Shown here one piece after another: positions 1-9,305 of a stretch of DNA of 64,000 bases. The DNA comes from Staphylococcus ratti (GTDB taxonomy: Bacteria; Bacillota; Bacilli; Staphylococcales; Staphylococcaceae): NCBI RefSeq assembly GCF_020883535.1, contig NZ_CP086654.1, positions 1,798,001 through 1,862,000 of the forward strand, written 5' to 3'. Each line of letters starts with the position of its first letter. Position 1 is the first letter of the stretch. The notes under the pieces were generated by a model that saw nothing but the letters and a program-made list of their open reading frames with translations, searched no databases and had not been told where the DNA came from. The translations under genes were made by a program, and so were the position numbers.

Positions 1-237
1 GAGCCTTCACAAGTCCGCTTCGTTGGCTTCGTGGGAGAACATAGTCGTTATGATTTAGTGTTAATCCAAACTGATCGACATTACGGAAAAACACTAGTCT
101 TAAATACACAAACAAATAAATTTGGCATTATTGGAACAGATGATTTAGAAGAAGAAGGCTATATTGCCTATATTTTAGGCGTTAATGACGAAGAAGCAGA
201 TGAAATTACTGATTACCTTCATGAAGTCATCCAATAA
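1..237 (+). CDS. DUF3055-type small protein (5' end outside window)
   Basis: The reading frame is open from the first base, so the start codon lies outside the window; a GTG at position 31 is internal. The 78 visible residues contain RFVGFVGEHSRYD and end GVNDEEADEITDYLHEVIQ. This matches my memory of the short acidic DUF3055 family found beside lipA-region genes in Bacilli. The function of that family is unknown. It is the only plus-strand gene before 5.9 kb and is followed by a strong hairpin at 358-397. Confidence 0.6.
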   Translation, partial: EPSQVRFVGFVGEHSRYDLVLIQTDRHYGKTLVLNTQTNKFGIIGTDDLEEEGYIAYILGVNDEEADEITDYLHEVIQ

Positions 238-357
238 AACAGATACGGTAAGCATATGTCACTATCCGTACCGTTTAAACAGTGCTACGTGCGTCTTAAT
301 TTAAAAATTTGAAGATGAGACGCTTGAAGCTACTCATAAAATTTATAAAGCCAATTA

Positions 358-403
358 CTGCCTAGGATGGAAATGTATTTCGTCATCCTAGGCAGTTTTG
401 TGT
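358..403 (+). terminator. Terminator-like hairpin after the DUF3055 gene
   Basis: TGCCTAGGATG pairs perfectly with CATCCTAGGCA over 11 bp. The inner loop can pair further, and TTTTG follows on the plus strand. It lies between the convergent DUF3055 gene and the YidC-type gene. Confidence 0.6.
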
Positions 404-465
404 GTGACAATCATATTGGTAGATCCGTTTCATTTTTTCACCCTTGAAATATATTGGTCCACTAT

Positions 466-1275
466 TTATTTATCTTTTCGAGAAAATTGGCGTTCCAATG
501 CCTTCGCCTCTTTTTGCGCACGCTTTCTAAAAATAAGATTCGTCAATGTCATTTGGACGATAAGGAAACTCGCATTTGTAATCCAATATAAAGCAATTGC
601 GCTTGGCGTTTGCGTGGCTGCAAACATAATAAATAGCGGCATTAAAATCGCTAATACGATTGTGAAACGTTTACGTTCAAAATTCCCCATATTCACTAAT
701 GGTTGAATACAGTATAACAGTCCCGCCAAACATGTAAGCACCACAGTAGGATGTCTCAAATCAAAACCTAAAAATTGCATTTCCGTCATTAAAATATGTT
801 CACTCGGATGCTTGATGGCATACAAAAGTCCTAAAAGTATAGGAAACTGTAAAAGCATCGGTAAACACCCAAGCATCGTTTGATAAGGGTGCATCCCGTA
901 TTGTTGATACAATTGCATCAATTGCTTTTGCGCTTGACGTTTTTCCTCAGGTACTTGAGTTGCTTTCACTACTTCTTTGGCTTGATTCAGTTGCGGCATC
1001 ACAACAGGCTTAATCTGTCGGATACGATGACTCACTTTAGATTGACGAATCATAAACGGAAGCATACAAAAGCGTACGAGCAACACTAATAAAATAATCC
1101 CAAAACCAAACTGACCACCAAACCAACTACTAAAAAGCCCAAGTAACCATTGCATCGGTGCGATAAATATGGCATCAAACCCTTGTGTAAATAAATTATC
1201 CTTCTTAGAAGAACATCCCGTTAAAACGATAATCAAACTGAGCACAAACATTCCCTTTTTAATTTGTGCTAACAT
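466..1275 (-). CDS. YidC/Oxa1-family membrane protein insertase, probably a second paralogue
   Basis: Inserts membrane proteins with or without SecYEG. It has a lipoprotein signal (LIIVLTGC, a classical lipobox), then five hydrophobic segments. An Arg sits in the first core segment (LLVLLVRFCMLPFM), at the position of the hydrophilic-groove arginine of Gram-positive YidC. The hallmark stretch YGMHPYQTMLGCLPMLLQFP follows, and the C-terminal tail is basic. I start it at an ATG six codons inside the longest frame, because the bases encoding the first codons contain the Shine-Dalgarno AAAGGA. It differs clearly from the S. aureus YidC I remember (about 290 residues, elsewhere in that genome). 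It lies downstream of yutD but behind a hairpin, so it may be transcribed separately. Confidence 0.85.
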   Translation of the reverse strand: MLAQIKKGMFVLSLIIVLTGCSSKKDNLFTQGFDAIFIAPMQWLLGLFSSWFGGQFGFGIILLVLLVRFCMLPFMIRQSKVSHRIRQIKPVVMPQLNQAKEVVKATQVPEEKRQAQKQLMQLYQQYGMHPYQTMLGCLPMLLQFPILLGLLYAIKHPSEHILMTEMQFLGFDLRHPTVVLTCLAGLLYCIQPLVNMGNFERKRFTIVLAILMPLFIMFAATQTPSAIALYWITNASFLIVQMTLTNLIFRKRAQKEAKALERQFSRKDK

Positions 1276-1330
1276 CACTCTATCCTTTCTCATACATAGT
1301 CATAAATAAGTATAACATGCCTTAAAAACA

Positions 1331-1371
1331 AAGAAGTATAAATGAAATACTACGACTTCATCTATACTTCT
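1331..1371 (-). terminator. Hairpin after yutD
   Basis: AGAAGTATA pairs with TATACTTCT around an inner TGAA/TTCA pairing. On the minus strand a TTTGTTTTT tract follows, as in intrinsic terminators. It separates yutD from the YidC-type gene. Confidence 0.6.
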
Positions 1372-1386
1372 ATTTAATATTAAACA

Positions 1387-1752
1387 CTATTCTTGTATAC
1401 TTGGCTGAATTTTAACGTCTTTTAATTTATCTTCGCTTACTACAAACGCGTCTTCTGCAAAGTGCTTTTCTGCCTCGTGTTTGCTTAATCGACGTACGAT
1501 GAAATAAGCACATCCAAAATTACAATATTCATATAAATAATCTTGGATTGTAGAGAAACGTTTATTAAAGTCCGCTTTTCGATTTGAATCATAATAAAAG
1601 CCTTTCAAGCGTAACTGTTCGTGACCATAATCGCCTACTATAAAATCGTACTTATCTAAAATTTCTGAGTACCTCGCGACAAAGTCTTCTTCAACAAAGC
1701 CATCTTGATATGATTCAAGGAGCTCAAAGTAATGGTTACCTACTTTTATCAT
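1387..1752 (-). CDS. yutD: YutD family protein (DUF1027)
   Basis: Short protein of about 121 residues, typical of the YutD family that sits beside lipA in Bacilli. It contains KYDFIVGDYGHEQLRLKGFY and a YEYCNFGCAYF stretch. The molecular function is not established. An upstream GTG would overlap the ribosome binding site, so I place the start at the ATG preceded by AAGGTG at 8 bases. It lies 18 bases after lipA on the same strand and is probably co-transcribed with it. Confidence 0.8.
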   Translation of the reverse strand: MIKVGNHYFELLESYQDGFVEEDFVARYSEILDKYDFIVGDYGHEQLRLKGFYYDSNRKADFNKRFSTIQDYLYEYCNFGCAYFIVRRLSKHEAEKHFAEDAFVVSEDKLKDVKIQPSIQE

Positions 1753-1770
1753 GTTTATCACACCTTGATA

Positions 1771-2688
1771 TTATTGATTCAATTGCGCTTCACCTAGACG
1801 ATGTTTTTCTTTGGCTGCTTCATTTACTTGTTCGTCTGCGTGATATGAACTACGTACTAATGGACCTGCTTGGCAATGTTTAAACCCTTTTTCCATCGCG
1901 ATTTTACGTAACTTACCAAATTCTAATGGTGTGTAGTATTTTTGTACTTTTAAATGTTTACGAGATGGTTGTAAATACTGTCCAATCGTTAAAATATCTA
2001 CATCATTCGCACGCAAATCGTCCATTGTTTCGTAGATTTCTTCAATCGTTTCCCCTAAACCAACCATAAGACTTGATTTCGTTGGTACGTCTGGTTGTAA
2101 TTCTTTAGAACGACGTAAAAATTCCAACGTACGATCATATGTGGCACGTGCACGTACTCTCGGTGTGAGACGACGTACGGTTTCGATATTATGGTTAAGA
2201 ATATCCGGTTTAGAAGCCATTAATGTTTTAAGCGCTTCGTAATCCCCGCCCATATCAGACGGTAAAATTTCAATAGTTGTAAATGGATTGCGTTCACGTA
2301 CTTTACGTACTGTTTCAGCATACACATTTGAACCTGCGTCTTTTAAATCATCACGTGCTACCGCTGTAATAACCACGTGCTTAAGATTCATTAACTCAAC
2401 CGACTCTGCTACGCGTTCTGGTTCTTCTAAATCAAGCTCATTTGGCAATCCAGTTTTAACCGCACAAAAACGACACGCACGCGTACACACAGCCCCCAAA
2501 ATCATAAACGTTGCTGTACGACGTGCTCCCCAACATTCGTGAATGTTTGGACACTTGGCTTCCTCACATACCGTATGTAGGTTTTTTTCACGCATCATTT
2601 TTTTGAGCCCAGTATAGTTCTCATTAGTGTTTAATTTTATTTTCAACCAATCTGGTTTACGTAGAATTTCTTCATTTTTTGTAGCCAT
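1771..2688 (-). CDS. lipA: Lipoyl synthase
   Basis: Radical SAM enzyme that inserts two sulfurs into octanoyl groups to make lipoyl cofactors, for example on GcvH (encoded at 20.8 kb) and on 2-oxoacid dehydrogenases. The 305 residues match the family length. Auxiliary [4Fe-4S] cluster cysteines are C41, C46 and C52 ([12 protein letters not shown]). The radical SAM CX3CX2C motif is C68, C72 and C75 (CTRACRFC). The C-terminal RSSYHADE serine motif is present. It is followed closely by yutD. No obvious defect is visible. Confidence 0.97.
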   Translation of the reverse strand: MATKNEEILRKPDWLKIKLNTNENYTGLKKMMREKNLHTVCEEAKCPNIHECWGARRTATFMILGAVCTRACRFCAVKTGLPNELDLEEPERVAESVELMNLKHVVITAVARDDLKDAGSNVYAETVRKVRERNPFTTIEILPSDMGGDYEALKTLMASKPDILNHNIETVRRLTPRVRARATYDRTLEFLRRSKELQPDVPTKSSLMVGLGETIEEIYETMDDLRANDVDILTIGQYLQPSRKHLKVQKYYTPLEFGKLRKIAMEKGFKHCQAGPLVRSSYHADEQVNEAAKEKHRLGEAQLNQ

Positions 2689-2770
2689 AACAGCAGATAC
2701 CCTCCTGTAGTTTTAGGTCTCATTACATTATAACGAACTTTGACTTAAATTAAAATCTAGTGGCTTAATT

Positions 2771-4090
2771 TCATAGACGCAATAATTTTTCTTTGAAAAT
2801 GTCTCGCAAAAATTCAGGCATAAGATACGAAACAGCTTCATCTTTTAATAACGGAAAATAACGTCCAAACGTATACATGTCCACAGTACCTAATGTATAC
2901 GTTTCCTCATCTATAATTTCACGGCCTTTTACAAAACAACGTTGAGAAGAAGCAATATACCCTGCTTCATATAGAATATAACCACCAAAGATATCACCAC
3001 GAAAACCTAATCCTTGTGCATGTTGATGGATATACTCATTTTGACTTGCTAATAGAATGATTTCTTTTAATTTTCGTCCACTTAATTTGACTCGGACCGT
3101 ATTAATGGGATGTGGCAACATTTGATGAATATCATACTCTGTCAGTTGCTTATGACGATACCCTTTTACAACTAATCCTGCGTTGATAATTGTGCAATCT
3201 GCCTCTGTAAATTCATAAATACTTTCCGCGAGCAGATAGCTCACTTTAGTAATACAATGAGTTGCACTATCTAAGGTCATCGGCTTAGCTATGACTGGCT
3301 CGTTTAATAAAGCACGTCCCTCTGAGTCAAAGTCTGTTTCAACTTCTGGCAAAGTAGCTAACGCATGAAGTCTCGCACACTTATGAATGACTTGGCCATC
3401 TTCAATATCTAATGTCACTTCACCTAAGAAGTCTCCGTATTTACCAGCTGCAGCCATGAGCACGCCATTTTCTATTTGACCTTTTTCAAAATAATGATGT
3501 GTGTGCGCACCAAATATCACATCAATTTCAGGAAGTTTTTCACACAGCATTTCATCAAAAAATATACCCACATGACTCATTACAAGTAGCACATCATATT
3601 CATTTTTATGGCTCACTATTTCAGCTTTAATCGCTTCAAACGGGTCGGTTACGACCCAGTCTAAAGCACGATAAAATGGTGTAAAAGGCGCTGTTACAGC
3701 AACAAACAACAACCGGACTCCATCGATATTTTTTATAATAGAAGACACGAAATTTTCAGGTAATGCCCCTTTGTCATCAAATACGTTTGCACATGTAACC
3801 GTAAAATTAGCATCTGAATATAACGTTTGTAGGGCTTCGTGTGAGAGTGTCATCCCTTCATTATTTCCAATCGTAGCAATATCACAATCGGCATCATTTA
3901 ACAATGCCACATTACGTTTCCCCATCGTCCCTTCTGTTACAGGTAAAGACAAATCAACGTGATCACCAATATCAATGTAAAGCGAAGGATGACCTAATAA
4001 TGAGCGATAATCTGCCATATAACGTGCGATACGTTGATACTCATGCAAATGACTATGTATATCGTTAGTATGATAAATTGTGATACGCAT
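2771..4090 (-). CDS. YunD-like metallophosphoesterase / 5'-nucleotidase
   Basis: Calcineurin-type phosphoesterase with a 5'-nucleotidase C-terminal domain, 439 residues. Metal-binding motifs are visible in order: YHTNDIHSHL at the N-terminus, then IDIGDHVDLS, GNNEG and GAHTHHYF. There is no signal peptide, unlike secreted 5'-nucleotidases, so it is probably cytoplasmic as in Bacillus YunD. The start has a strong Shine-Dalgarno (AAGGAGAG). With the next two genes it forms the same order as yunD-yunE-yunF of B. subtilis. The true substrate is unknown. Confidence 0.85.
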   Translation of the reverse strand: MRITIYHTNDIHSHLHEYQRIARYMADYRSLLGHPSLYIDIGDHVDLSLPVTEGTMGKRNVALLNDADCDIATIGNNEGMTLSHEALQTLYSDANFTVTCANVFDDKGALPENFVSSIIKNIDGVRLLFVAVTAPFTPFYRALDWVVTDPFEAIKAEIVSHKNEYDVLLVMSHVGIFFDEMLCEKLPEIDVIFGAHTHHYFEKGQIENGVLMAAAGKYGDFLGEVTLDIEDGQVIHKCARLHALATLPEVETDFDSEGRALLNEPVIAKPMTLDSATHCITKVSYLLAESIYEFTEADCTIINAGLVVKGYRHKQLTEYDIHQMLPHPINTVRVKLSGRKLKEIILLASQNEYIHQHAQGLGFRGDIFGGYILYEAGYIASSQRCFVKGREIIDEETYTLGTVDMYTFGRYFPLLKDEAVSYLMPEFLRDIFKEKLLRL

Positions 4091-4102
4091 ATACCTCTCT
4101 CC

Positions 4103-4927
4103 TTATCCTGCTATTGTTTGAAAAATTAAGTACATGCCTAACGCCAACATGACGATACGCAAAATTAAAACAATGACATCTGATTTTATCGCTTTATTAA
4201 CTTTCACACCAATTTGCGCACCAATGTAGCTAGAAATAATTAATACAATACCATACCCCCATACGACATGGTTTAAAAGAATGTGACCGATTGAACCAGC
4301 TAAGCTCGAAAAGAATATCATCATCATACTTGTCCCTACCGCAACATGTGGTGGAAAACGGAAAACGAGCAACATTAATGGTGTCATTAATGCCCCTCCG
4401 CCGATACCAAATAAACCTGAAGTAAGACCAATAATAAAAGAAGCAATGATAGCAATATACGGTACTACGCCGTATTCATAATGGACACCATGTGCATCTA
4501 CAAAATGCTTCATATATTCGGGTTTCTGAAAGGCTTTAATGGGAGGAATTTTATGTCTCATCATGAGTAACATTGCGACAAAAATTAAAAATATACCAAA
4601 ATAAAAATTAAATGAATCTATCGTCAAATAGCGACTTAAATAAGCACCTATAAAAGCACCAGGTAAAATACCCACTAAAAAAATAAGGCCATTTTTAACA
4701 TCGACTTGCTTCACTTTCAAATAACCTAATGTAGACGAAAGACCTGTCGCAATAAGAATGATTGAAGAAGTTCCTATTGCGGTTTGAGGGGTAATGCCTT
4801 GCAGTAATCCTTGCGTCATTCCAAAATAAATCAATGTCGGGACGATAATGATGCCTCCACCAATACCTACTAATGACCCGATGATTGCTGAAACTAACCC
4901 AATAATGATTAATAACGCTATACTCAT
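4103..4927 (-). CDS. TSUP-family permease (TauE/SafE type)
   Basis: Integral membrane protein of about 274 residues with around eight hydrophobic segments. Two glycine-rich repeats carry the family signature: GSLVGIGGGIIIVPTL near the N-terminus and GLTSGLFGIGGGALMTPLM in the second half. Family members export or import sulfite, sulfonates or other sulfur anions; the substrate here cannot be read from sequence. The start is the ATG after AAGGAGGTAATGTG; a GTG one codon earlier is less likely. It lies 12 bases after the YunD-like gene. Confidence 0.88.
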   Translation of the reverse strand: MSIALLIIIGLVSAIIGSLVGIGGGIIIVPTLIYFGMTQGLLQGITPQTAIGTSSIILIATGLSSTLGYLKVKQVDVKNGLIFLVGILPGAFIGAYLSRYLTIDSFNFYFGIFLIFVAMLLMMRHKIPPIKAFQKPEYMKHFVDAHGVHYEYGVVPYIAIIASFIIGLTSGLFGIGGGALMTPLMLLVFRFPPHVAVGTSMMMIFFSSLAGSIGHILLNHVVWGYGIVLIISSYIGAQIGVKVNKAIKSDVIVLILRIVMLALGMYLIFQTIAG

Positions 4928-4942
4928 CACATTACCTCCTTA

Positions 4943-5791
4943 TTAAAAAAGTTTAAGTTGTTGTAGTGCGAGACCTTCATAGTCAATATCCAGATATTTT
5001 TGAAAGGTTTTAGCATTATTAGCCGCATGCCCACCAGAATTGTTATTAAAAATAACATACACATGCTTGGCTTTTTGATTTAAAATACGTACTTTATCAG
5101 CTAAATCCTGTAATTCTGTTTCTTTGTAGTTATATAAATAGCGGACATCTCGCCATTCCTGATCAGACATATCTTTTTTCGTCCATCCGTGAATATTACG
5201 GCCATGAAAGCGTACAAAGGCCGTCTCATGTGTGACACGATTAACAAGCGGAATACAGCCATCTCCGACTTGAGGTTCGTCACATACGGCATGAATCAGT
5301 TCTTGCTCAGTTAAAAATTCAAGCGTATATTCTTTCATTTTGTCTTCAAACCATGAACGATGTCTAAATTCAATACAAATAGGTACGTTTTCCAATTGTG
5401 ATTTAACAAAACGAATATATTTAATATGCTTAATATTACAATCAAACCAAGGCGGAAATTGTACAAGCACCATGGCAAGTTTATTTGCTTGAGTTAAAGG
5501 TTGAAGCATGAGATTAAATGATTCAAATAACGCTTCTCTAGTATCTGCGAAATCTTTATAATCTGCATGCAAAGTAAGTGCTTGATGAATTTTAACTACA
5601 AATTTAAAACGTTCAGGTGTTGTTTTAATCCATTTTAAAATATTGCGTTCAGGTTGAATGGCGTAATACGATGCATCTAGTTCAACAATCGGAAAATGAC
5701 TTGCGTATGTTTGTAATTTATCTGTTTTCCTCGTTAAATCTTCATATAACGTATCGTGGTCGCCCCACCCCGTCAGTCCTATCTCTATCAT
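4943..5791 (-). CDS. DUF72 family protein (YunF-like)
   Basis: TIM-barrel-like DUF72 protein. It begins MIEIGLTGWGDHDTLY and contains LVQFPPWFDC, CIEFRHRSW and YVIFNNNSGGHAANNA, all typical of the family. The function is unknown; some members are suspected nucleases or hydrolases. I use the ATG preceded by GGTGAT rather than the ATG six codons upstream, which has no binding site. It is the first gene of the yunF-yunE-yunD-like unit in transcription order. Confidence 0.82.
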   Translation of the reverse strand: MIEIGLTGWGDHDTLYEDLTRKTDKLQTYASHFPIVELDASYYAIQPERNILKWIKTTPERFKFVVKIHQALTLHADYKDFADTREALFESFNLMLQPLTQANKLAMVLVQFPPWFDCNIKHIKYIRFVKSQLENVPICIEFRHRSWFEDKMKEYTLEFLTEQELIHAVCDEPQVGDGCIPLVNRVTHETAFVRFHGRNIHGWTKKDMSDQEWRDVRYLYNYKETELQDLADKVRILNQKAKHVYVIFNNNSGGHAANNAKTFQKYLDIDYEGLALQQLKLF

Positions 5792-5915
5792 GTATATCAC
5801 CGACTTCATTTTATCATATTCATTCCATATTATACGACTTCAACATAAAACCTTTCGTTTCTTTAAACAGACTTAGGGTAAAATTAAGAAAATATCCTTT
5901 TAGGAGTGACAAATA

Positions 5916-6611
5916 ATGGAGCAATTGACTTATGGTTCACATCAAGATCAACATTATGATATTTACGTTAATCCAAACAGTCAAAGTACCACTTGGATCG
6001 CATTGATACATGGCGGTTATTGGCGAGAAAAATTTGACAAACACATGATGGGCCCGTTTATCGATGCACTCATCGACGCAGGTTACTCTGTTATTAATAT
6101 AGAATATCGCCGTGGCCAATCACATACTTGGCCGGCGCCATCAGATGATGTCCACGATGCCATTCAACATTTTAGAAACTCGCAGTTTACGCCGAAAAAA
6201 ATTATCGGAATCGGACACTCTGTCGGAGGTCAAATCGTTTTATTGCGGCATAGTGATTTCGATGCTATTGTCGCATTGGCGCCAGTTACCGACGTACTTT
6301 ACACGCTACACAATCATCTTGGACAAGATGCTGTACCTGAATATTTTGATACGCATAATACAAACGCTTTAAAATTAGCGTCTCCACTTACGCAACTTCC
6401 TGTAGAAACGGATATATTGCTTATCCATGGATACAATGATACTTCTGTTCACATTGATACGTCGATATCTTATGTACACGAAAACTATCGTAAAGGCTAC
6501 TTTACAACCTTTTATGCATTGCCGTATTTAGATCATTTGGATTGTATTAATCCTAAAGGTGCGCACTTTCATTTGATGTTATCTTGGTTAAAACAATTTG
6601 CAACGCCATAA
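5916..6611 (+). CDS. Alpha/beta-hydrolase (formamidase/esterase-like)
   Basis: Small 231-residue hydrolase with an oxyanion motif ALIHGGYWRE, a nucleophile elbow GHSVGG (Ser nucleophile) and a late Asp and His (LIHGYNDTSVH; GAHFHLM). The HGGYW motif resembles kynurenine-formamidase-like esterases, but the substrate is not known. There is no signal peptide. The start has a good Shine-Dalgarno (TAGGAGTG). It is a single gene, divergent from the DUF72 gene, and closed by a hairpin at 6624-6664. Confidence 0.8.
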   Translation: MEQLTYGSHQDQHYDIYVNPNSQSTTWIALIHGGYWREKFDKHMMGPFIDALIDAGYSVINIEYRRGQSHTWPAPSDDVHDAIQHFRNSQFTPKKIIGIGHSVGGQIVLLRHSDFDAIVALAPVTDVLYTLHNHLGQDAVPEYFDTHNTNALKLASPLTQLPVETDILLIHGYNDTSVHIDTSISYVHENYRKGYFTTFYALPYLDHLDCINPKGAHFHLMLSWLKQFATP

Positions 6612-6623
6612 AAATAAAATTAA

Positions 6624-6670
6624 AAGATTCATGAGGGTACAAAAGTTATGACCTCATGAATCTTCTATAT
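6624..6670 (+). terminator. Bidirectional terminator hairpin
   Basis: AAGATTCATGAGG pairs perfectly with CCTCATGAATCTT (13 bp). It lies between the convergent esterase and nitronate monooxygenase genes. Confidence 0.7.
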
Positions 6671-6742
6671 TAAAAGTCAATTTTAAAACACATTATATCC
6701 TTGATAAGGTCGGCACACGTTATCATTCAATTGTATCCTTTA

Positions 6743-7810
6743 TCATTGAAACTTTCCTAATGTTTCTTCTGTCTCGCATTCGAGGGACGCCAATAGGGCT
6801 TGTGTCGACATTTTTCGAGATAACCTTAACCCCTGTCCACTCCATAAATGTGTCCACGCTTCATAACCACGTTCCGCTGCTACTTTACGCAAATTTTTCG
6901 TTAAATCATTTTGGATAGGATAAGGTAAAGGTTCAACGTGTTGTGCACGTAATTCATCGATTAATCGAGTATGAATACCACGCGCCCATTTACCACTATA
7001 TAAACGCGTCATCGTCGTCTCTGTTTCCACATGTTTCATTAAAGCTTCACGATGCACTGGTTTAGAACCGGCCTCATCGGTCGTTAAAAAAGCCGTCCCC
7101 ATTTGTACACCTGAAGCACCTAACATAAACGCCGCACTCACACCTCTGCCATCCATAATACCTCCAGCTGCAATGACTGGAATTGAAACATGGTCTACCA
7201 CTTGTGGTATAAGCGCCATTGTTCCAATATTTACTGGAGACGCCGTATTATTAAATGTACCTCGATGCCCTCCAGCTTCACCGCCTTGAGCTACTATACT
7301 GTCTACACCAGCACGCTCGTTTTCGATTGCTTCATTTACGGATGTTGCACTACCTATAATGATTATGCCTTGCTTTTTCAATTTTTTTATCGTATGTGCA
7401 GGCGGGATACCGAATGTAAAACTACAAATTGGAACCTCTAAATCTATCACGATATCTATTAACGATTCAAACTGCGCTGCCGTATGACTTTCTGGATAAG
7501 ATGCATTTAAGTCCAAATGGTCTAAATAAGGCTTTAAATGTGCATTCATCTTTTGAACATCCTCTTCTTGATAATCGACACTTTCAGGTACAAATAAATT
7601 AACCGCGAAAGGGCGTGCCGTTAATTGTTTAACCGTTTTAATATGATTCTTAAGTTGCTCCGGTGTATCATAACCAGCACCAAGCGTCCCAAGTCCTCCA
7701 TATTCACTAACAGTAGCGACTAACTCAGGAGAAGTTGAACCTGCCATCCCAGCTTGTACGATAGGTATACGTATGCCGCATTGTTTTGTAAAAAGAGTAG
7801 ATTTCCACAT
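6743..7810 (-). CDS. Nitronate monooxygenase family flavoenzyme
   Basis: FMN-dependent TIM-barrel protein of 355 residues. Visible motifs are VQAGMAGSTSPELVATVSE at the N-terminus, GGEAGGHRG (flavin phosphate loop region) and IPVIAAGGIMDGRGV near the second phosphate-binding site. Members oxidise nitronates such as propionate-3-nitronate; some act in other detoxifications. The lengths and motifs fit the class common in staphylococci. It is a single gene with its own upstream region. Confidence 0.88.
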   Translation of the reverse strand: MWKSTLFTKQCGIRIPIVQAGMAGSTSPELVATVSEYGGLGTLGAGYDTPEQLKNHIKTVKQLTARPFAVNLFVPESVDYQEEDVQKMNAHLKPYLDHLDLNASYPESHTAAQFESLIDIVIDLEVPICSFTFGIPPAHTIKKLKKQGIIIIGSATSVNEAIENERAGVDSIVAQGGEAGGHRGTFNNTASPVNIGTMALIPQVVDHVSIPVIAAGGIMDGRGVSAAFMLGASGVQMGTAFLTTDEAGSKPVHREALMKHVETETTMTRLYSGKWARGIHTRLIDELRAQHVEPLPYPIQNDLTKNLRKVAAERGYEAWTHLWSGQGLRLSRKMSTQALLASLECETEETLGKFQ

Positions 7811-7875
7811 TGTCTCTCCTCCACTTCTAATACTTATGTTTTACTTTAACCTCTTCTTTATTTTTAAACCCTCAT

Positions 7876-7958
7876 AAAAAAGACGTAAAGCTCTAAGTGC
7901 CTAAACTCAAAATCAAGAAGATTTCATCATCACATGCACTAGCCCTACGTCTTTTTTT
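7876..7958. terminator. Long-loop terminator-like inverted repeat
   Basis: AAAAAAGACGTA is matched by TACGTCTTTTTT with about 58 bases between them. It could end transcription in both directions between the CNNM gene and the nitronate monooxygenase gene. The loop is longer than usual, so I am only moderately sure. Confidence 0.45.
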
Positions 7959-7977
7959 ATTTTAGATGATCCCTATG

Positions 7978-8973
7978 TTAGCGTACGTTTTCAATCATTT
8001 TACTTTCTACTCTATCCATCTCGTCTTCAATTTCCATGCCCAACATTTCCTCTATAAGGTCTTCATGCGTCACAATGGCATCAGTACCTCCATACTCATC
8101 TATCACAATGGCTAAATGTTTACGTGTCACAGTCATTTTACGCAACACCCATTCTGCATGATTATGTTCGTAAACGAATAAAGGCTCTGAACAAAAATCA
8201 CGCAATGATTTTTCTGGTTCTTGGCTCCAAGCGAGTAAATATTTGGAATGAAATACACCAACGACGTTATCAATGTCCCCTTCATACACTGGATAACGTG
8301 TATATGGATGATTCATTACTACTTCATAAACTTCACTATATTCATCTTCCACATTTAAAGAAGTGACATTTACACGTGGCGTATTATTGACATCATTAAT
8401 TTTAAGTCGGTCAAAATTCATAACCCCTTGTATTCGATTGCGCTCCATTTCATTAAAAGCACCTTCGCTTCCTGCAATCGAAACCATAGCACGCACTTCT
8501 TCTTTAGACAGTCTTTCTTCATTACGGCCTCGCGTAATCAAACGATTAATCAAATCAGTAATCGCATTTAAAATCATCGTTAGCGGCTTAAATATAATGA
8601 CAAAAAAGTTAATTACCGGAAAGACAAATCGTGCAATCGGATCTGGGGATGTCGCAGCGATAGACTTAGGTATCACCTCTGCAAATAATATGATGACAAC
8701 AGTGAGTACTACCGACGCTACCCCAACATTCACGCCCATATCTACCGCCCAAATCGTAACTAACGTTGGCAAAAGAATATTGGCAATATTGTTCCCTATA
8801 AGAATGGTCGTAATAAATTCACTCGGTTTTTCAAGTAAATTTAAAAGATTGGCAGATTTACGATTTGACTCCGCTTCTGCCCTTAGCTTTACTTTGTTCG
8901 CGGCAGTTAGGGCTGTTTCACTACCCGAAAAGAAAAATGATACGCAAATTAATAAAATGATCGCAATGATCAT
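7978..8973 (-). CDS. CNNM/CBS-domain membrane protein (hemolysin/CorC family)
   Basis: Begins with a CNNM transmembrane domain (FFSGSETALTAANK, then about three further hydrophobic segments), followed by a CBS pair (YTRYPVYEGDIDNVVGVFHSK; LAIVIDEYGGTDAIV). It ends shortly after the second CBS domain and lacks the C-terminal CorC domain, as in short family members. Relatives export or sense Mg2+ or Co2+; S. aureus carries MpfA and MpfB, and this location next to suf suits the shorter one. I use the internal ATG after AAGGGG, because 30 extra N-terminal residues before it look non-native. Confidence 0.8.
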   Translation of the reverse strand: MIIAIILLICVSFFFSGSETALTAANKVKLRAEAESNRKSANLLNLLEKPSEFITTILIGNNIANILLPTLVTIWAVDMGVNVGVASVVLTVVIILFAEVIPKSIAATSPDPIARFVFPVINFFVIIFKPLTMILNAITDLINRLITRGRNEERLSKEEVRAMVSIAGSEGAFNEMERNRIQGVMNFDRLKINDVNNTPRVNVTSLNVEDEYSEVYEVVMNHPYTRYPVYEGDIDNVVGVFHSKYLLAWSQEPEKSLRDFCSEPLFVYEHNHAEWVLRKMTVTRKHLAIVIDEYGGTDAIVTHEDLIEEMLGMEIEDEMDRVESKMIENVR

Positions 8974-9305
8974 TAAGCAGTTCCCCTTCCACTTCAACCT
9001 ATTTACATGTTTTGTTGTATGCTCATCATTGTGTATGAAAAAAACCAAAAAATCAAGTCGCAATGAATACAGTGATAGCCGAAGTTTCAGTAATGTATAG
9101 ATCTGTCATATCTCATCATCTCTTCGTTTATACGCTTAGGTTACTCTGTCTGATAAAGCGGTTTTTCGTATCAATGATGCAAAGGTTGACCTATATTTCT
9201 CCTATAGAATTTTATACTTCCCATTCAATTTTATAAGAAATTCAAATAAAAAAGGCACCAAACCTTTAGTTGAATACTAAAAAGTTTTGGTACCTCAATG
9301 CAGAT
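8974..9305. other. Intergenic stretch upstream of the CNNM gene
   Basis: It holds the leader of the CNNM gene and the suf terminator at 9248-9294. I see no further convincing gene. An N-terminal extension of the CNNM gene to 9063 is possible but has no supporting binding site. Confidence 0.5.
9248..9294 (-). terminator. suf operon terminator
   Basis: AGGTACCAAA pairs with TTTGGTGCCT, with an inner CTTTTTAGT/ACTAAAG pairing, followed by TTTTTTA on the minus strand. It lies just after sufB. Confidence 0.8.

Noticed and set aside
8363-9100. A 245-codon plus-strand frame opposite the CNNM gene
   Set aside because: It mirrors a well-supported coding gene, has no family features and no ribosome binding site of its own.
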